The position numbers and the translations under genes were made by a program. A stretch of DNA of 64,000 nt from Sphaerulina vaccinii (lineage: Eukaryota; Ascomycota; Dothideomycetes; Mycosphaerellales; Mycosphaerellaceae): NCBI GenBank assembly GCA_022570795.1, contig JAKUDP010000010.1, positions 930,001-994,000 on the forward strand, given 5' to 3'. Positions 55,201 through 64,000 of the stretch are shown one piece after another (positions within the stretch are counted from its first letter, which is position 1; every line of letters begins with the position of its first letter). The notes beneath the pieces are model-generated. The model did not search any database. It had not been told where the DNA came from and worked only from the letters and a program-made list of their open reading frames with translations.

Positions 55201-55797
55201 GGCGGGTCGAAGAACGACATTGAGTGACGACGAGCTATGCTTCTGATCATTGATGGTGCTCAGTATGTCCTGATCGGCATCAATGAGCTCTGCCGAGCTG
55301 TTCCAGTACATGAGTGGCGAGTGAAAGCCCCAAGGCACTGCACTTGATCGGAGTTTGTCGTCCAAGCTATGCATAATGTCGCCCAGGTTCTCGCTGCCAA
55401 GGAGTCTCTCCTGGACGGCCAGACCACGTTTTAAAACGTCCTTATTGAGCGCGTCCATGTAGGAGCCGTGGACCCAGATCTGTCGCAACTCGATGTCTAT
55501 CGCAGCTGATCCATTGTCAATTGGCTTGGCCGTTGTCCAGGCATGATGCGGATATGCAGCGAGTCCAGCCGTGGGGTTCTCAGAAAGGAAGATTGTTGGA
55601 TATGAGAAGCCCATGGCGATGGCGACAGAGATGAGCATTGACATAAGCCAGTGCTGAGCGGTGGTCTTGCCATGACGATAGAATGCTCTTCTGATGGGAT
55701 GGCTTGGTGGTAGTCGAGGTGGTTGAGTAGTGCCTCTAAGAGGTGAAAGAAAGTACCAGAGCATCAGCAAGATACCGCCGCTGATCTTGCAGGGCAT
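52290..55797 (-). CDS. SREBP cleavage-activating protein (SCAP), sterol-sensing domain plus WD40
   Basis: Three exons: 54811-55797, 54721-54744 (24 bases, encoding IDLSTIPQ) and 52290-54635. Introns are 66 and 85 bases and phase is kept, giving 1118 residues. The N-terminus has a membrane segment just after MLWYFLSPLRG, a long luminal loop, then the sterol-sensing domain spanning the two introns (TAITQMSCSILSSF... NAYPFVVLVLGVENIFRLINAV) with further membrane helices. After another luminal region and a last helix (about residues 610-630) comes a C-terminal beta-propeller region of about 450 residues. SCAP escorts the SREBP transcription factor and responds to sterols and, in fungi, hypoxia. 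The start is the first in-frame ATG; upstream the frame has only a GTG and then a stop. Confidence 0.88.
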
Positions 55798-56156
55798 CGA
55801 AGGGTGGAGGGAAGAGGGAGGTCCAGGCTTCTGGGGAGTGTGTTGATTCACTCATCGCTCATTGCTTAATTTCTCTGAGTAAGAACGATGGGTCGTGATG
55901 TATTTGTCTCGATGTCGAAGAAAAGATGCGAAGTAGTACTCTTCAAACATGGGACGATACGATGTGCATAAGCCACAAGCACAGACGACAAGTGCGCCAC
56001 AGGTTCCAGTAGCGGCAGGCAGGCTAGCACAGCTTCACGTTGAATGGACTGTTACGTCAAAAGAGAGCTTCGTCTCAAGCTGCAAAGATACATGCATCCT
56101 TCAGACACTGCTTCACCTCACCACTCCCACCGACAGAAGGCCATATCTCACTCACC
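55798..56156. other. intergenic region of about 360 bp, divergent promoters
   Basis: Separates SCAP (-) and V-ATPase subunit H (+). Short overlapping frames only. CTTCACCTCACC occurs close to the Vma13 start. Confidence 0.5.
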
Positions 56157-57868
56157 ATGTCGATCGACCCGCCACAATACATCTCGTCGCTGCAGAACAA
56201 CGTCCGCGCGCGACCGATATCATGGGAGGCAGCTGTGAGGACAAAGACGATTACGGACGAGGATCTCAAGAACATCAAGAAGATCGACAAAGTGCGCAAG
56301 GAACAGCGCAAGCAGGTCGTGGAGGGGGATCTGGAGACATACACAACGATGCTGCTCGGCAATGGCGAGACCAAGAGCATCTTTGAGAACACAGCGAAGC
56401 GGCAGGATATCTTGCTGTACATGATGGTCTTGACGAGCGATATGCTGCATGGTCAGTCGCACAATTTACATTAACCATTCTCACGCATCTTTGCAATCAC
56501 TGCGGCTTTGCAAGCGGGCCCCCCTTCCTCACAGAGATCGTCCGTGATTCAGAGAGAGCCTGCGCTTGCAGATCGAAAGTGATTGCAGGTGCACATGGTT
56601 ACCTTCAGCAGCGTTGACTAACAGGTGTCTCTGACAGACATTCCCGCGTTGAACGACTCAATGGTCAAGCACCCACACCCATACAAGCCACTGCTGCCGT
56701 TCCTCAAGCAGTCCAACAGCGCCGAAGACTCCCAACCGCTACTCGCCTCAACCCTACTCACATCTCTGCTCTCACACGCCCTTGTCGCTCAGCCGAAATC
56801 AACACCCGAAATGGACGAAGCTCTTCCCTTGCTGTACTCATACATCGCCAAGCTCGCGAGCACTTCCGACTCGAGTTTCCAGGACATCGCCGTGCAGCAA
56901 TACAGCGCACTGCTACGCACCTCGAAGTCACGACAGCAATTCTGGAAGCAACGGAAAGAGACCCTGGGCCCATTGATGGAAGTGCTACATGGTGCGACTG
57001 GAGGCAAGGACTCGGATAGCACAATGTACAATGGCGGCTCGACTGCTGCGAGCATACGAAGCATGCCCGAATCCATCAAAATCAGTGGAGTTAGCCTGCA
57101 GCTGCTATACCACATCCTCATGGTGATCTGGCAGCTGTCCTTCGAAGGTGCGCTAGTAGGGCCCGGCCTGGACGAGGATCATGATATCGTGCCGCTATAC
57201 ACTCAGCTGCTGCGCATTTCACCCAAGGAGAAGACGACACGTTTGCTACTAGGCACACTCAACAACCTCCTCTCTTCCAACAAGGCCACATTGATGCCTG
57301 CAGCACTCCCTGCAAGATTGCCATCAGTTCTGACCAACCTGAAAGGACGCCACTTGACTGATGAGGACTTGCTAGAAGATCTGGAGAGCCTAAAGACCAT
57401 GGTAGAGGAGTACACCAAAACACAAACGACGTTTGATGAGTATGCAGCAGAAGTCAACTCGGGCCATCTGCGTTGGTCGCCACCACACAAGAATGAGACA
57501 TTCTGGCGCGAAAACGCACAGCGTATTATCGAAGAAGAAAAGGGTGCCATTTGTAAGAAGCTGGCAGAAATCATGGGCAAAGACTGGGCCAATGATAAAC
57601 AAGTGCTTGCCATTGGGTGTAGTGATGTCGCCAACCTTGTGAAAATCTGCCCGGAAAAGAGAACACAGCTGGAGAAGTTCGGGCTCAAAGCGAGAGTCAT
57701 GAGCCTAATGCAAGATGAGAACGAGACTGTGAGATGGGAAAGTTTGCGAGCTGTTGGAGAGTGGCTCAGGTATAGCTTCGACAGTAAGTGAAAATAGACC
57801 TGTGGCATAGAAACAGCTAATATACTGTATCATATTTGGAAACAGATCTCGACATCGTACTGGCATAG
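56157..57868 (+). CDS. VMA13: V-type proton ATPase subunit H (Vma13)
   Basis: Three-exon model: 56157-56451, 56638-57783 and 57846-57868, giving 487 residues. The first intron is long for this window (186 bases) and joins LH-D-IPALND in phase. The second (62 bases, GTAAGT donor, GCTAAT branch, ACAG acceptor) replaces an SK ending with NLDIVLA; if it is retained, the protein ends at 57791 with 482 residues. The protein is the all-helical HEAT-like subunit H, with the C-terminal signatures SPPHKNETFWRENAQRI and ENETVRWESLRAVGEWLRYSF. Subunit H couples V1 to V0 and silences free V1, so it is needed for vacuolar acidification. Confidence 0.92.
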
Positions 57869-58906
57869 GCCTGTGATGACAGTCAATCTACACTGATGCT
57901 ACCAGATTCTCGAACTATGACTGTGCTGCAACAAGGGGTCAATTCTAAGACTGATAACCATGGCCAGGCCTGCTTGAGACGGCCACCGACATAGCCCGAG
58001 TTGAGTGGCACGCGGTTGACACACCGGACAGGTATCAGAATGCCTGGCACAATTCAGTGGTCATGCACAGGAACATAGCACCGCCAACATGACGGTGTGG
58101 GGAAAGGACATGCGAACTTGTGGTACGTTCTCGTGCTTCTCATCGACCATACTAGTCTTGCTGCAACTGACACTGTATGTGATTAAGGGAAAGACTCGCT
58201 ACTAATGATTACCTAAGTTCATCAAGAGCAGACAACGCTGACAACCACGAGGACTCGAGGATTCGAGGAGTTATGATATAAGGGACGAGTGTTCTTAAGG
58301 GTCCAGCCACGAAATCCTATTTTTGACGACAGATCAAACACGACGCTTGGTCATCCTGGTCAAGCACGCAACATGAAACCAAGATCAACGACGACCTATA
58401 TTCACGGCAAAGCTGACCACTGAATACTCGGCTGCCATTGATCACGCTAGTGCTAGCAGGAAACGCCGTTGCGGTTTGCGATTGCCGACATCATGCAGAA
58501 CCGTTGCGCGCGTCTTAAACATCGACAGAAGACCTGCCGGCGTCTGATGACAACGTGCTATGGCCCGCCAACTCCGAAATTGGCAAGCTTGCGTTCATCT
58601 TGCGCACACCGAGAACGCAATGATCCTGGACAATCGCTCTCACGAAGGTGCACATGGCTGCGGCGAAGACGAGATTAGCTACCATGATCGACCGCTTTGA
58701 CCAGTGGCCCATGCAATCGAGCTTATTTCGTAGTGGTAAACCTCTAACATAGGCAATCTCAGGACATGCTGGCGTATAATGGCGAAAGGGCCTCCGTCCC
58801 TCTCTATTCGCGAACCTTTGGTCCTACCACACCAACATTCCAATGCGTGCGCCATAACGACAGCTGACCTTTATACATTCATTCGTCGTGGCAGCCGGTC
58901 TAAGCG
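57869..58906. other. gene-free region of about 1.04 kb
   Basis: Between two plus-strand genes. Short frames only, with no domain. It presumably holds the promoter of the Mid2-like gene. Confidence 0.5.
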
Positions 58907-61576
58907 ATGCGCTGCAAAGCAGCCAGACATACAGCCTTAATCCTATTACTAAGGACGATACCGACCTTCGCACGACGATGCCGGCTCATCGAACCAAGAG
59001 CTCCGGTACCTTGGGAAGGAGAAGAACTATGGGATGGAGGCGTGCAACAGAGTCACATCGAGGATGTCGCCCAAGCCGCTCAGGCACTTATAAGCCAGGC
59101 ATATCCAAATGGAGTACCGAACAATGTAAACCTTCAAACTGCAGCATGGCCAAGCAACTTCGATATAGGTGGGACAACGTACACAGGAGTACCTAGCTGG
59201 ACGGCGGCACCTTCTTCGACAGTATGGTGGACGCCCTCTTCAACGTGGTCTGAATCAAGTACGACAGCGACGACAACATCTTCATCGTCGAGCTCAAGTT
59301 CCAGCTCGACCAGTAGCTCAACCTCCAGCTCGACCACCAGTGCAACGACCAGTTCTTCCACGTCAAGCTCGACATCCAGTACGAGCTCAAGCACGAGCTC
59401 AGAGAGTACAAGTTCGAGCACTTCGACATCTTCGACCAGAACTTCGTCATCGACACCGACCGCGACAAGCGGACACAAACAAAAACACAACAGTGATGGC
59501 GACCGAAAAGTCGCAATTGCCGTGGGTGTAATTTTCATAGTCGCAGCAGTGGCCTTGGCAGCCGCCATCTTCTATGCTTTGTGGCGAAGAAAGCAACAAA
59601 CAGGCTCGTACTTCAAGGCAACACGAGACTCTGGAGTTGCTCCGACTCCTACCGACTCTTCTGTCATATGGGGTGGCGCTGCTGGAAGTGTCAGTCCTGG
59701 TGGAACAGAGCCCACAGTGACAGTGGGATCACGGAGCTGGTTTGGAGGCGCAGCGAGTGGTCTAGCGAGGAACAACTCCCTCAGAGCCAACTTCCCAGAA
59801 ATGACAGAGAGTGCCGAGAAGCTACCTATGCCTGTCGAAGCACATACAGCACTCATTACGGAGCGAGAAATAGCAGCTCTTTCAACTCCCGATCTTCTTG
59901 CTGCAAATCGTGGTCACTCAAGGCTGCAAAAGTCGAACTCGTCGTTGCAGAGAGGCGTTCCTGAGATCATCGACGCTGCTGGACTACTATTGCCACATGA
60001 ACTTGAAGGCGACAACTTGGCCGTAATCAACGAGTTGGACGCCGGAACGCCGAGCCCAGCCTCTACACCTTCCACACGAACTGCATCCAGCTTGAGGAGA
60101 CTTTCCAGCTTTCCATTTGTGCTCGGATCTGGTGTACCATCTGGTATCAGAGCGGATTGGGACTATGCGGCAGGGGTGCTTACAAGATCGAGCAGCGCCA
60201 ACACCAAAGGCACGAGCACCGCATCTGAGCTCGACGGTACAAGTAGCGCATCAGAGCTCGATGCAGAGACGACAGGTCTTCGGCAACGCTCACACAGTCT
60301 CAGACGAGTGTCCGTGAATCCTTTCATCATGGCACAACTTGCAGAAGCCGAATCAGAATTCTACACTAATCCTGCTAATCATGTCGCGGACATCTTGGTC
60401 TCGAGATCTGACAGTGGCAACGCTGGGCCCTCAGAAATGGATGGCGAATCGCCCACAAGAAGAGCTTCAACTTGGCGCGAGCTACAGCGCAGCACCTTCA
60501 CAGTCAACGATCTGGAAGCGGAAATACAAAGCTTCAATGCATTGTTCGACGAGCTCGAGAGTGGATCATCGACCGACGACACCTCGCCTATATCTGGCTT
60601 CACACGAGGAGTTGCTCCCTCAACGATGAGCCCAACCTCGACGCTAGCGTTCACTGAGGTACCCTGCAGCTCAGTAGACGACAAGGTCACATCTCCAACA
60701 GCACTGACTTCGCCACAAGCCTCCTCATCAGGAGGAGAAGAGACTTCCTCAGAAGACAACGAACCCATAGGTTTCGTCTCAACCTCGAGAGGAACTTCTC
60801 CAGTTCCAGAAATCAAGACAACAGAATTGATCCTCCCTCCCCGGCCTCCCATGCCAGTCTGGTGCAGAGCCGAAACAACACCTATCTCGCCAATGTCCTT
60901 CAATACTACACCTCCAGGAGCCACGCGCAGTCTACCAGTCTCGCCTTTTCCTCCGGGTATGTGTGATCGCGACTACATCTTGCAACGAGCTCGCTATGGG
61001 AGCCCCAAAACTTCGCTAGATAGTATCACGCCTCCACTACCTTCAGCTAATAGCACCAAACCAGCTTGGGCTCCTGCAGGCGCCTATGCAGCTGCGCCCA
61101 TCTGGCGTAAAAAGCGTCCTGCACCACTGGATCCTAACTTCTTGAGTCCGATGACTAGTCCGACTCCATCTCATTCTGGAGGTGAGCTCGGGACAAATAA
61201 TCCTTTCAATCCACTTTTAAGGAAGTCGAGACCTCAGCCTCTGACGTCGGATTGGTTACCTGAGAGTCTACGAGCTGGGAGACAGGCCAGTATTCCTGAA
61301 GAGGAGGAGGAAGAAAGTAATGAAGATGATAGGGAGATGGAAGTCAAGCAAAGACAGAGGCATAGTAATTACTCGGCTTATCGTCCTAGTCATGAGAGTA
61401 CTGCAGGTGGAGGAGGGCTATCGGTGGTTGCCAAGGGATTTGAACACTACCCTAGTTGGAGCGAGGTTTCTGAATTCGATTTCGATGGCCACAATAATAG
61501 GACTCAAGCTGATGGTGATGGAGGCTGGAAACCTGGTATAGAAAGTGATGCGGCGAAGTATGAGATGATGTCGTGA
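58907..61576 (+). CDS. Mid2/Wsc-like Ser/Thr-rich single-pass membrane protein
   Basis: Single exon of 889 residues. A hydrophobic N-terminus (about residues 8-22) is a signal peptide. A short extracellular part is followed by a Ser/Thr-dominated stretch (about residues 101-188). A single membrane helix lies at residues 201-226 (VAIAVGVIFIVAAVALAAAIFY), with Arg/Lys just inside (WRRKQQ). The long cytoplasmic tail is Ser/Pro/Thr-rich with repeated acidic and basic patches. This layout matches fungal cell-wall stress sensors of the Mid2/Wsc type or similar mucin-like surface proteins. No WSC cysteine domain is present, and the tail is much longer than in yeast Mid2, so the sensor role is inferred. 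Confidence 0.7.
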   Translation: MRCKAARHTALILLLRTIPTFARRCRLIEPRAPVPWEGEELWDGGVQQSHIEDVAQAAQALISQAYPNGVPNNVNLQTAAWPSNFDIGGTTYTGVPSWTAAPSSTVWWTPSSTWSESSTTATTTSSSSSSSSSSTSSSTSSSTTSATTSSSTSSSTSSTSSSTSSESTSSSTSTSSTRTSSSTPTATSGHKQKHNSDGDRKVAIAVGVIFIVAAVALAAAIFYALWRRKQQTGSYFKATRDSGVAPTPTDSSVIWGGAAGSVSPGGTEPTVTVGSRSWFGGAASGLARNNSLRANFPEMTESAEKLPMPVEAHTALITEREIAALSTPDLLAANRGHSRLQKSNSSLQRGVPEIIDAAGLLLPHELEGDNLAVINELDAGTPSPASTPSTRTASSLRRLSSFPFVLGSGVPSGIRADWDYAAGVLTRSSSANTKGTSTASELDGTSSASELDAETTGLRQRSHSLRRVSVNPFIMAQLAEAESEFYTNPANHVADILVSRSDSGNAGPSEMDGESPTRRASTWRELQRSTFTVNDLEAEIQSFNALFDELESGSSTDDTSPISGFTRGVAPSTMSPTSTLAFTEVPCSSVDDKVTSPTALTSPQASSSGGEETSSEDNEPIGFVSTSRGTSPVPEIKTTELILPPRPPMPVWCRAETTPISPMSFNTTPPGATRSLPVSPFPPGMCDRDYILQRARYGSPKTSLDSITPPLPSANSTKPAWAPAGAYAAAPIWRKKRPAPLDPNFLSPMTSPTPSHSGGELGTNNPFNPLLRKSRPQPLTSDWLPESLRAGRQASIPEEEEEESNEDDREMEVKQRQRHSNYSAYRPSHESTAGGGGLSVVAKGFEHYPSWSEVSEFDFDGHNNRTQADGDGGWKPGIESDAAKYEMMS

Positions 61577-63064
61577 GATGAGATGGAACGAAGTGACACT
61601 TTGCATAGCATACATAGCATGATGCGCTCGGTCGGTCATGCTTACATGTAATTGGAGAGATTACAGCTTCTCCGTATACATACATATTCTTCCGCAATGG
61701 CTCATCCCAGCGTCTGGTATTCGTCCGACCCCTGTCCGCTCGACAGCAAAGTGCACTTGGTTCGGTCGCATCACGAATGCCACAGCGTCCTCTACCAAGC
61801 GAGAGCGAGAGAAGAATCCTCTGCTGTCAATCTCGTGCTTCAGACTCACTCCAACAACATCTCTTTTGTGCGAGCGGATTCTCGTGAATGCGAAGACCTG
61901 GAATCCATAAATTGACTTCTCTGATATGGCTTGGCGCGCTGCTGTCAAACCTGAACTTCACCTCCAACAATTTCGCACCATTCGAACCTCCAAAAAAGCA
62001 AAAGGAGACTTTCCAAACCTGCCGTACTAGTCTCCTAATCAGGACACCGCCTATATACAATATGGTCTTTATTATTTTGCTGGAGTGGATACCACATTGA
62101 CCATACTATAGGTGGACATATGTCTTCTTCTCGCTATTTTGCTGATTCACATTGTTGAGATGTGAATCACTTAGACCATATGACCTGCGCCAGCTACCTC
62201 CGAGCCTGCCATTGGTAGCTGAGTGCTGGAGCGGGGTTTCCAATCAAAGATAGAGGTCAAATGAGCGGGATGATGCGCTCGTTGCTATGGTGGCGTTGCT
62301 AAGCAGGGAACGCGTCGCGCGATTTCACTTCTCATCGAATACAGGCCGCGACTGCTTCTCCACGCGATTTCAGAGTCTTGACGATGCGAGCACCCGGGGT
62401 GTGGATCGCCCCTGCCGACTAGAAAGGATTGGCAGTGAGCTCGAGAGACGGTGACGGCGGACTCGGTGGCGGAATTGAGGCCTTAGAGAAGGTGGAGACG
62501 TTGGCTCGAGGGGAGGACCTGAAGAGCGTCGAGGCTCCGGGTAATTGAAGACTGCTACCGCTCACTGTCTCTGCTTGTACATGCTCAACGCGGTCTCAGT
62601 TGCGAAGGCCACCGAGTCCATAAATGAGACATGGACTGGAGTGGTCTTTGCCCCTGCCTCGCGACGCATGCACAATACTCCCTCCTTCCACAAGTTGATT
62701 AGCTGCCACATGGTTGAGAGATCGGAGAAATGCTACGCAGTGAGACACGCTCGGTTGAGTGCTGGCGTGCACGCGAAATGAGCTTTCGAATTATCAGCTA
62801 TCGTTTGCAAGACCAATAGGATTGCGCCATCTTACTGCACTGCACCACTCCAAGCCTTGAGAGCAGCATGGAGACTCTACGCCTTCAGGCTCTCCTGCAA
62901 CAGGAACAGCCTCTCATCAGCATGCTCGTTCTGCGCCAATGGCACTGGTGGAGGTATGAGCTGGAGCGGCGTTGCTCAGGTATACCAACGCCGGTCTTCA
63001 CGTGCCTCATGTATCCTGCAGCTTCATCATCACATTTCGGCTCTGTATTTCATGACCCATTCTC
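61577..63064. other. gene-free region of about 1.5 kb
   Basis: Between the convergent 3' ends of the Mid2-like gene and SF3a2. Only short frames, several of them starting at non-ATG codons. No RNA gene recognised. Confidence 0.45.
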
Positions 63065-63781
63065 TCATCTCCCCAGCCCACCAGGCGCCAGACCAGGCAC
63101 ACCACTGAACCTCTCTTCACGCTCCGTCTTGAAGTTGATCTGCACCCAGAACTGCTTACTATCCTGATCCCACCAGGTCCAGTACTTCTCTTCTCTGCGA
63201 TCGATGTCCCTCGCCTGAATCTTGAACCCACACGTATCGTACGGCTCAGCAGCGACCAGCAAGTACTGGAAAGCCTTGTCAGGCGGATCCTCCACTTTTT
63301 GCTCGTATGCGCTCATGAACCTCACTCGTGGCTCTACACCTTGCCCGATTTCAGGATACTGCAACGAGAAAAGCAGACCTTCTTGTCGCGTGATGGGATC
63401 GCGCGTCTTCGTCACACTATACCCCGGTCTACCAATCTTGACAACATTTCGCTTGATCTGTACTGCGTTTGCGCCGGTGTACCCTTCCTGATCGTTTTTC
63501 TTGCCCATCTGAGCATCTTTGGCTGCGCGACGTGCGAGATTCGTTTGATGCTTGCGCCCTTGAGTGTGTGCCAGGTAGGAGCCATCGTTCTGGTGGACAG
63601 TCAGACAGAGACGACATTCGAAGGATCCGACGTGGTTTTTGAAGAAGTATGGATCTTTGTCGAGATCGATGGTTTCGAGTGCAAGTTTTCGAAGACGTTC
63701 GCGACGGTCGGCGTTGGTGGCACTCTGGGAGGCGACACCTCCTCCACCGAATTTGGAGCCAGCACGGTTTTGGTAGTCCAT
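63065..63781 (-). CDS. PRP11: splicing factor 3a subunit 2 (SF3a66/Prp11)
   Basis: Single exon of 238 residues from MDYQNRAGSKFGGGG, the conserved start of the family. A matrin-type C2H2 zinc finger lies at about residues 56-78 (CRLC...H72...H78), with the HTQGRKHQTNLARRAAKDAQ helix after it. The C-terminal half holds the YPEI and RFMSAYEQKVEPPDKAFQYLL-like segments and ends in FWVQINFKTEREERFSG-VPGLAPG. The protein is part of the SF3a complex of U2 snRNP and helps bind the branch-site region. The length fits fungal members, which lack the proline-rich tail of the human protein. Confidence 0.94.
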   Translation of the reverse strand: MDYQNRAGSKFGGGGVASQSATNADRRERLRKLALETIDLDKDPYFFKNHVGSFECRLCLTVHQNDGSYLAHTQGRKHQTNLARRAAKDAQMGKKNDQEGYTGANAVQIKRNVVKIGRPGYSVTKTRDPITRQEGLLFSLQYPEIGQGVEPRVRFMSAYEQKVEDPPDKAFQYLLVAAEPYDTCGFKIQARDIDRREEKYWTWWDQDSKQFWVQINFKTEREERFSGVPGLAPGGLGR

Positions 63782-64000
63782 GATGTGTGTTGTGTTATGT
63801 TGTTCAGTTGTAGATGCAAGGCTCGAGGAATTTGAAGGTTGCCGGGCATGCACTGTCTTTGCTCCGAGTTGCTTAGTATGCTGCGAGCCGCAGAGAAGTT
63901 CGCTGTTACGAGGAGAACAGCTGATGCTCTCTGGTATAAATCGGAGCTGCGACACTGCTTGGAGCCCGCCTCTGTTCTCGTAGTTGTCGTCACTTTCTGT
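63782..64000. other. upstream region of the SF3a2 gene
   Basis: 219 bases to the window edge, holding the SF3a2 promoter or leader. The reading frame extends upstream without a convincing start, so no gene is called. Confidence 0.5.

Noticed and set aside
1..64000. tRNA and rRNA genes
   Set aside because: I looked by eye for tRNA B-box-like GGTTCGAATCC words and rRNA-like blocks and found none. A covariance-model search would be decisive.

Overview
The window is nuclear DNA from a filamentous ascomycete fungus (Pezizomycotina, possibly Dothideomycetes; the class is an inference). Genes are densely packed on both strands and carry short GT-AG introns of about 50-120 bases with CTAAC/CTGAC-like branch sites. 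The set includes a fungal-type SCAP and a Mid2-like Ser/Thr-rich surface protein. A 13.6-kb island carries the saturating C-to-T / G-to-A transition scar of repeat-induced point mutation (RIP), which is typical of this group.

Layout. 1-6 kb: a RING protein (-), an ER/Golgi-type membrane glutaredoxin (+) and a secreted serine carboxypeptidase (-). 7.1-20.9 kb: a transposon island. I resolve it as two adjacent Tc1/mariner-type elements, each split by an LTR retrotransposon. A chromodomain Gypsy element (218-bp LTRs, CTATA target duplication) sits in the first, and a Copia element (246-bp LTRs, TAAAT target duplication) sits in the second. All coding capacity is destroyed by transitions, and the Gypsy copy also lacks most of its reverse transcriptase and half of its integrase. 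21.0-21.7 kb: an SDR gene with its catalytic middle deleted, directly beside the island. 21.7-32.98 kb, all on the minus strand: a coiled-coil protein, TFIIF beta, a candidate six-cysteine small secreted protein, exosome subunit Rrp42 and the remodeller Chd1. 34-39.4 kb: the ribosome-recycling ATPase Rli1/ABCE1 (+) and the splicing factor Prp40 (-). 40-47.3 kb: two uncharacterised proteins (+), a methyltransferase (-) and a 1061-residue coiled-coil protein (-). 48.6-55.8 kb: an aldo-keto reductase, a GPI-anchored protein and SCAP (all -). 56-64 kb: V-ATPase subunit H (+), a Mid2-like sensor (+) and the SF3a2/Prp11 splicing factor (-).

Most genes are unlinked housekeeping functions: transcription (TFIIF, Chd1), RNA processing (Rrp42, Prp40, SF3a2), translation (Rli1), sterol sensing (SCAP) and vacuolar acidification (Vma13). 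I see no secondary-metabolite cluster. The accessory interest lies in the transposon island with its truncated neighbour and in the small secreted protein. Splice sites were assigned by eye from GT/AG, branch site, reading phase and family conservation. I found no tRNA, rRNA or CRISPR.
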